From assembly GCA_040752975.1 (NCBI GenBank), contig JBFMHF010000220.1, positions 1 to 8,205 of the forward strand: 8,205 bases of DNA, given 5' to 3'. The position numbers and the translations under genes were made by a program. Positions 5,379 to 8,205 of the stretch are shown piece after piece (the first letter of the stretch is position 1; each line of letters begins with the position of its first letter). Below the pieces are notes generated by a model. The model was not told the origin of the DNA and ran no database searches. It saw only the letters and a list, made by a program, of their open reading frames with translations. Origin of the DNA: JADLDB01 sp040752975 (GTDB taxonomy: Bacteria; Myxococcota; Myxococcia; Myxococcales; Myxococcaceae).

Positions 5379-6523
5379 GAGAGCGAGATCCACTTCTGCG
5401 CCACGAAGCGATCGACGAAGGCCAGCGCCTCGATCTCCCGCAGCGGCGCCACGCGGATGATGTTCTCCACCGTCCGCCGGCCGTCGACGCGGGAGATGAG
5501 GTAGCGCTCGGGCGCGGAGAGGGGCAGCTTCGCCAGCTCGCCAGGGCTCAGCGTGACGGTCGGCTTCCTGGCCGGCGCGATCAGCTCGGCCTTGAGCCGT
5601 GGAAGCCACCCCGCCTCCAGATGGCGCAGAAGCACGGCGGCGTCGAGGCTGGGCGACACCTGGTTGGCGCGGCGGGCCAGCGCCCAGGCGTCGCGGAGGT
5701 TGCCCTCGAGCTCGAACTTCCGCGCATGCTCGAGCAGTTGCTCTGCCGACGGGTTCTCGCCCAGGCCGAGCTGGATGCCGAGCGGCACGTTCTCGGGGCG
5801 ATCGTGGACGATCAACGCTCCCAGCCGGTACAGCGCGTAGAGGCGGTTGTAGAGGAAGAAGTCGGTGGCGTGGAGGCGCAGGCCGATCTCCTCCAGCGTC
5901 ATGCCCGCGTCGATGAAGTGCAGCACCTTCTCGTCCATGCTGCCGGGCCGGGGAGGCTCCTCGAGATTCTCCCGCTTCAAGGTCAGCGTGCAGCTCCCGT
6001 GGGGGAAGGCGCGGCGGAAGTGCTTCCACGCCTGCACGCGGAAGTCCGCTTCCTTGTGCACGTCGATCAGCGGCAGCTTCACCTGGACGCCCTCGGGCAT
6101 GGACGGGGTGGCGCCCGCCTCGAAGGCGAAGGTGCCGTCGCGCCAGTCGAAGGCCTCGAGCAGCGTCTCGCGGAATTTGAGCTGCAGCACCGCCGCGAGG
6201 TTCTCTTCGGTGATGAGGCCGATCATCAGCAGGATCCGCCCCAGGAAGACCTTCGTCTCCTGCTGCGTGGCCCAGGCGCGGTGGAACTGCTCTTCGTTGA
6301 TGTGGCCCAGGTTGATCAGGAACTGCCCCAGGAACTCGCGCGGCACGTTCGACGACACGTTCACCACGGCGCCCTGGTCCAGCACCGCCTGCTTGATGAT
6401 CGTCCCGTGCTCGAGGGTGAGGGTGCCGGTGGCCAGCCGGTTCGCCAGGTAGACGACGAGGTCCTTCAAGGGCATCGTCGAGAAGTCACCGGTGAGTCCC
6501 CTCATGCGGAAGGATTTGAGCAC
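5375..6523 (-). CDS. DUF4388 (PATAN-type) domain protein
   Basis: This is a 382-residue soluble protein without a signal peptide or membrane segment. Its N-terminus, RGLTGDFSTMPLKDLVVYLANRLATGTLTLEHG (residues 8-40), is typical of the DUF4388/PATAN domain, which is abundant in myxobacteria and often linked to signalling or gliding regulators. Residues 60-135 contain repeated helical units (FLGQFLINLGHINEEQF, then FLGRILLMIGLITEENL) and a strand-rich segment (DGTFAFEAG). The middle (about 190-240) looks like a winged-helix-like helical region. The end (LSAPERYLISRVDGRRTVENI) resembles the small C-terminal domain of related proteins. No response-regulator receiver, kinase or HTH motif of known type is present, so the molecular role is unknown. 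The start is uncertain: GTG at 6523 (LKSFRMRG) or ATG at 6505 (MRGLTGDF). Neither has a convincing ribosome binding site. The gene overlaps rsuA by four bases at its end. Confidence 0.85.
   Translation of the reverse strand: MLKSFRMRGLTGDFSTMPLKDLVVYLANRLATGTLTLEHGTIIKQAVLDQGAVVNVSSNVPREFLGQFLINLGHINEEQFHRAWATQQETKVFLGRILLMIGLITEENLAAVLQLKFRETLLEAFDWRDGTFAFEAGATPSMPEGVQVKLPLIDVHKEADFRVQAWKHFRRAFPHGSCTLTLKRENLEEPPRPGSMDEKVLHFIDAGMTLEEIGLRLHATDFFLYNRLYALYRLGALIVHDRPENVPLGIQLGLGENPSAEQLLEHARKFELEGNLRDAWALARRANQVSPSLDAAVLLRHLEAGWLPRLKAELIAPARKPTVTLSPGELAKLPLSAPERYLISRVDGRRTVENIIRVAPLREIEALAFVDRFVAQKWISLS
6492..6523. promoter_or_regulatory. Head-to-head start region of two divergent genes
   Basis: The minus-strand DUF4388 gene and the plus-strand glutaredoxin-like gene begin here with no spacer. 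Candidate minus-strand starts are GTG at 6523 and ATG at 6505. Candidate plus-strand starts are GTG 6492, ATG 6504 and TTG 6516. The two ATGs share one CATG palindrome at 6503-6506. GGTGAG at 6491-6496 gives ATG 6504 the best ribosome binding site. Each promoter must therefore lie inside the other gene. I could not identify boxes for either. Confidence 0.5.
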
Positions 6524-6782
6524 AACGGTCGTCGAGGTCTACACACGTCCTGCTTGCAGCCTCTGCGCGGACGCGCTGGAGCTGCTCCACGCAGCGCGGG
6601 AAGCGCGGGGTTTTGAGTTGGTGGAACATGACATCTTCGAGCGGGACGACTGGTTTCAGCGCTTCCGCTATCAGGTGCCGGTCGTGGTGGTGGGTGGAAT
6701 CCCCCGGCTGTCGCTCCAGTTCACCCGTGAAGAGCTGGAAGTAGCGCTCGACGCCGCCTTTGGGGGAAGTTCGCGCCCGTGA
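6504..6782 (+). CDS. Glutaredoxin-like small thiol protein (DUF836 type)
   Basis: This is a 92-residue thioredoxin-fold protein. The first strand VVEVYTRP runs into a CSLC redox motif (Cys18-Cys21), followed by a helix (ADALELLHAAREA). It continues with strand FELVEHDI, the segment FQRFRYQVPVVVVGG carrying the cis-Pro (VPVV) of the fold, and a final helix (TREELEVALDAAF). The pattern YTRxxCxLCxxA with RYxxxVPVVxxxG is that of the glutaredoxin-like DUF836 family, whose members probably reduce protein disulfides; the partner is unknown. ATG 6504 is preferred because GGTGAG lies seven bases upstream. GTG 6492 and TTG 6516 are alternatives. The gene diverges from the DUF4388 gene and overlaps the following aminotransferase by GTGA, so those two genes are probably co-transcribed. 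Confidence 0.85.
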   Translation: MRKDLSTTVVEVYTRPACSLCADALELLHAAREARGFELVEHDIFERDDWFQRFRYQVPVVVVGGIPRLSLQFTREELEVALDAAFGGSSRP

Positions 6783-8059
6783 GTGAAGACAGTCCGATCA
6801 CCGCGTTCCGCCAGGTGCCCCGCACCGGCGTCATCTACGTCACCACCGAGGCCACGCGCCTGGGCTTCAGCCCGAAGGACCCGGACTGGTGCAACCTGGG
6901 GCAGGGCCAGCCGGAGACGGGCGAGCTGCCCGGCGCGCCGAAGCGGATCCACCAGATCGCCATCGACGTGGACGATCAGGAGTACGCGCCGGTGCCGGGG
7001 TTGATGGAGCTGCGGGTGGCGATCGCCGCGCTCTACAACCGGCTCTTCCGGCAGGGGAAGAAGAGCCAGTACGGCCCCGAGAACGTCTCCGTGTCGGGCG
7101 GTGGGCGGGCGGCGCTGACGCGCGCGGCGGCGGCGCTGGGGCACATCAACCTCGGGCACTTCCTGCCGGACTACACCGCGTACGAGGAGCTGCTCGACAT
7201 CTTCAAGGCCTTCACCCCCATTCCCATCCTGCTCGAGGGTGAGCGTGGTTACGCTTTCTCGCCGGAGGACCTGAAGAGGGAGATCCTCGGGCGCGGGTTG
7301 TCGGCGCTGCTCTTGTCCAACCCGTGCAATCCGACGGGGAAGGCGGTGCAGGGCGAAGAGCTGGACAGGTGGGTGGCGACCAGCCGGGAGCTGGACTGCG
7401 CGCTGCTCGTCGACGAGTTCTACTCGCACTACCTGTGGAGCTCGCCGCCGGGCCGCCTGCCGATCGAGAGCGCCGCGCGCTACGTGGAAGACGTCAACCG
7501 CGACCCGGTGGTGATCTTCGACGGCCTGACGAAGAACTGGCGTTACCCGGGCTGGCGCGTGACGTGGACGGTGGGGCCCCGGCAGGTGATCGACGCGGTG
7601 GCCTCGGCGGGCAGCTTCCTCGATGGCGGAGGGAACAAGCCGGCGCAGCGCGCGGCGATTCCTCTGCTGGAAGAGGCGCACGTGGTGGCGGAGACGAACG
7701 CGATCCACCGGGCGTTTCGCGAGAAGCGCGATCGGCTGTTGGCGGGGCTGATGAAGCTGGGCGTGCGCGCGGATCGGGTGCCCGACGGCACGTTCTACGT
7801 CTGGGGGAACGTGGGGCACCTGCCGCCGCCGCTCAACGACGGCATGGGCTTCTTCAAGGCCGCGCTCTCGAGGAAGGTGATCGTCGTGCCGGGGGAGTTT
7901 TTCGACGTGAACCCGGGCAAGCGGCGCGCGGCCCGGGGCAGCCGCTTCCGGCAGTACGTGCGCTTCTCCTTCGGGCCGTCCATGCAGACGCTGGAGACGG
8001 CGCTCGGTCGCCTCGAGGCGATGGTGGCCGAGGCGATGAAGGCGGGGGCGACTGGCTGA
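6779..8059 (+). CDS. PLP-dependent class I/II aminotransferase
   Basis: This 426-residue fold-type I enzyme has all the expected active-site features. They are LGQGQPETGELP near the substrate loop (40-51), SGGGRAAL as the phosphate-binding turn (106-113), SNPCNPTGK with Asn184 (180-188), Asp212 and Tyr215 in LVDEFYSHYLW, the Schiff-base Lys252 in DGLTKNWRYPGWR, and the carboxylate-binding Arg396 in YVRFSFG. An amino-donor exchange reaction is therefore secure. The substrate is not: the sequence does not tell aspartate, alanine, aromatic or LL-diaminopimelate type apart, and no pathway genes adjoin. The GTG start at 6779 overlaps the glutaredoxin-like stop as GTGA, with GGGGGAAG about nine bases before it. 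The stop at 8057-8059 is followed at once by an RHS-like fragment with no spacer or terminator. Confidence 0.92.
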   Translation: MSEDSPITAFRQVPRTGVIYVTTEATRLGFSPKDPDWCNLGQGQPETGELPGAPKRIHQIAIDVDDQEYAPVPGLMELRVAIAALYNRLFRQGKKSQYGPENVSVSGGGRAALTRAAAALGHINLGHFLPDYTAYEELLDIFKAFTPIPILLEGERGYAFSPEDLKREILGRGLSALLLSNPCNPTGKAVQGEELDRWVATSRELDCALLVDEFYSHYLWSSPPGRLPIESAARYVEDVNRDPVVIFDGLTKNWRYPGWRVTWTVGPRQVIDAVASAGSFLDGGGNKPAQRAAIPLLEEAHVVAETNAIHRAFREKRDRLLAGLMKLGVRADRVPDGTFYVWGNVGHLPPPLNDGMGFFKAALSRKVIVVPGEFFDVNPGKRRAARGSRFRQYVRFSFGPSMQTLETALGRLEAMVAEAMKAGATG

Positions 8060-8205
8060 GCAGTTCTACGGCGTCGGCAACCAGATGCTCACGCAGCGGA
8101 GTGGCAACGTGGTGGGCGTGGCGACGAGCTACACGGTGGACGACTTCGTCTGGCTCGACGGGAAGGCCATCGCGATGGTGCGGGGCAGCTTCGACCTCAA
8201 CTACG
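8058..8205 (+). pseudogene. 5'-truncated RHS-repeat protein fragment, running off the right edge
   Basis: A frame with high third-position GC starts at the aminotransferase stop and reads EQFYGVGNQMLTQRSGN, then TSYTVDDFVWLDGKAIAMVRG, and is still open at the window end. VWLDGKAIAMVRG resembles the RHS core segment just before the conserved DHLGxP region in large myxobacterial RHS proteins. The frame is closed by TGA at 8037-8039, so the thousands of bases of upstream RHS sequence are absent. The first in-frame ATG is at 8085 with no visible ribosome binding site. This is most likely a displaced RHS C-terminal module or a remnant. An intact short gene starting at 8085 cannot be excluded because only about 49 codons are visible. 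Confidence 0.55.

Noticed and set aside
5379..6029. Upstream extension of the rsuA frame giving a 445-residue protein
   Set aside because: The extension is an Arg/Pro-rich shadow of the DUF4388 gene; the S4 domain begins right after the GTG at 5378, as in the family.
6671..7819. Minus-strand open frame of 382 codons opposite the aminotransferase
   Set aside because: It is Arg/His/Val/Pro-rich with no domain, and lies opposite an enzyme with all catalytic residues in place.

Overview
The window is GC-rich with strong GC preference at third codon positions. It uses GTG starts often and packs its genes tightly, with 4-base GTGA stop/start overlaps at three junctions. Together with a DUF4388 (PATAN-type) protein and an RHS-type fragment, this suggests a myxobacterium (Myxococcota, Myxococcus/Corallococcus/Archangium-like). 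That placement is an inference from style and gene content, not from a marker gene.

The centre of the window is a sulfur-handling protein compartment on the minus strand, read from about 4618 down to 497. It starts with a Family 2A (SrpI-like) encapsulin shell gene. This overlaps by 8 bases a SufS-type cysteine desulfurase carrying a 361-residue Pro/Ala/Ser/Thr-rich N-terminal extension, the type of extension that loads this enzyme into 2A shells. The desulfurase overlaps by 4 bases a three-domain protein: rhodanese, then XRE helix-turn-helix, then cupin. A coherent model is shell, encapsulated persulfide producer, and a sulfur-accepting or sulfur-sensing regulator. The first two parts match a known system; the fused regulator is the most original part.

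Upstream of the compartment genes on the same strand lie a DUF4388 protein (5375-6523) and an rsuA-like 16S rRNA pseudouridine synthase (4692-5378), coupled by another 4-base overlap. Only 73 bases separate rsuA from the shell gene, and these hold a possible weak promoter. Downstream, at the left edge, a minus-strand gene (1-474) changes reading frame near 340-375 and is either a pseudogene or carries a sequence error.

On the plus strand, diverging from the DUF4388 gene with essentially no intergenic space, are a glutaredoxin-like CxxC protein (6504-6782) and a PLP-dependent class I/II aminotransferase (6779-8059), again overlapping by GTGA. Immediately after the aminotransferase stop, a reading frame resembling the RHS core begins without a proper 5' end and runs off the right edge. 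I saw no tRNA, rRNA, CRISPR array, insertion sequence or convincing terminator. The only unannotated gaps are 22 bases (475-496) and 73 bases (4619-4691).
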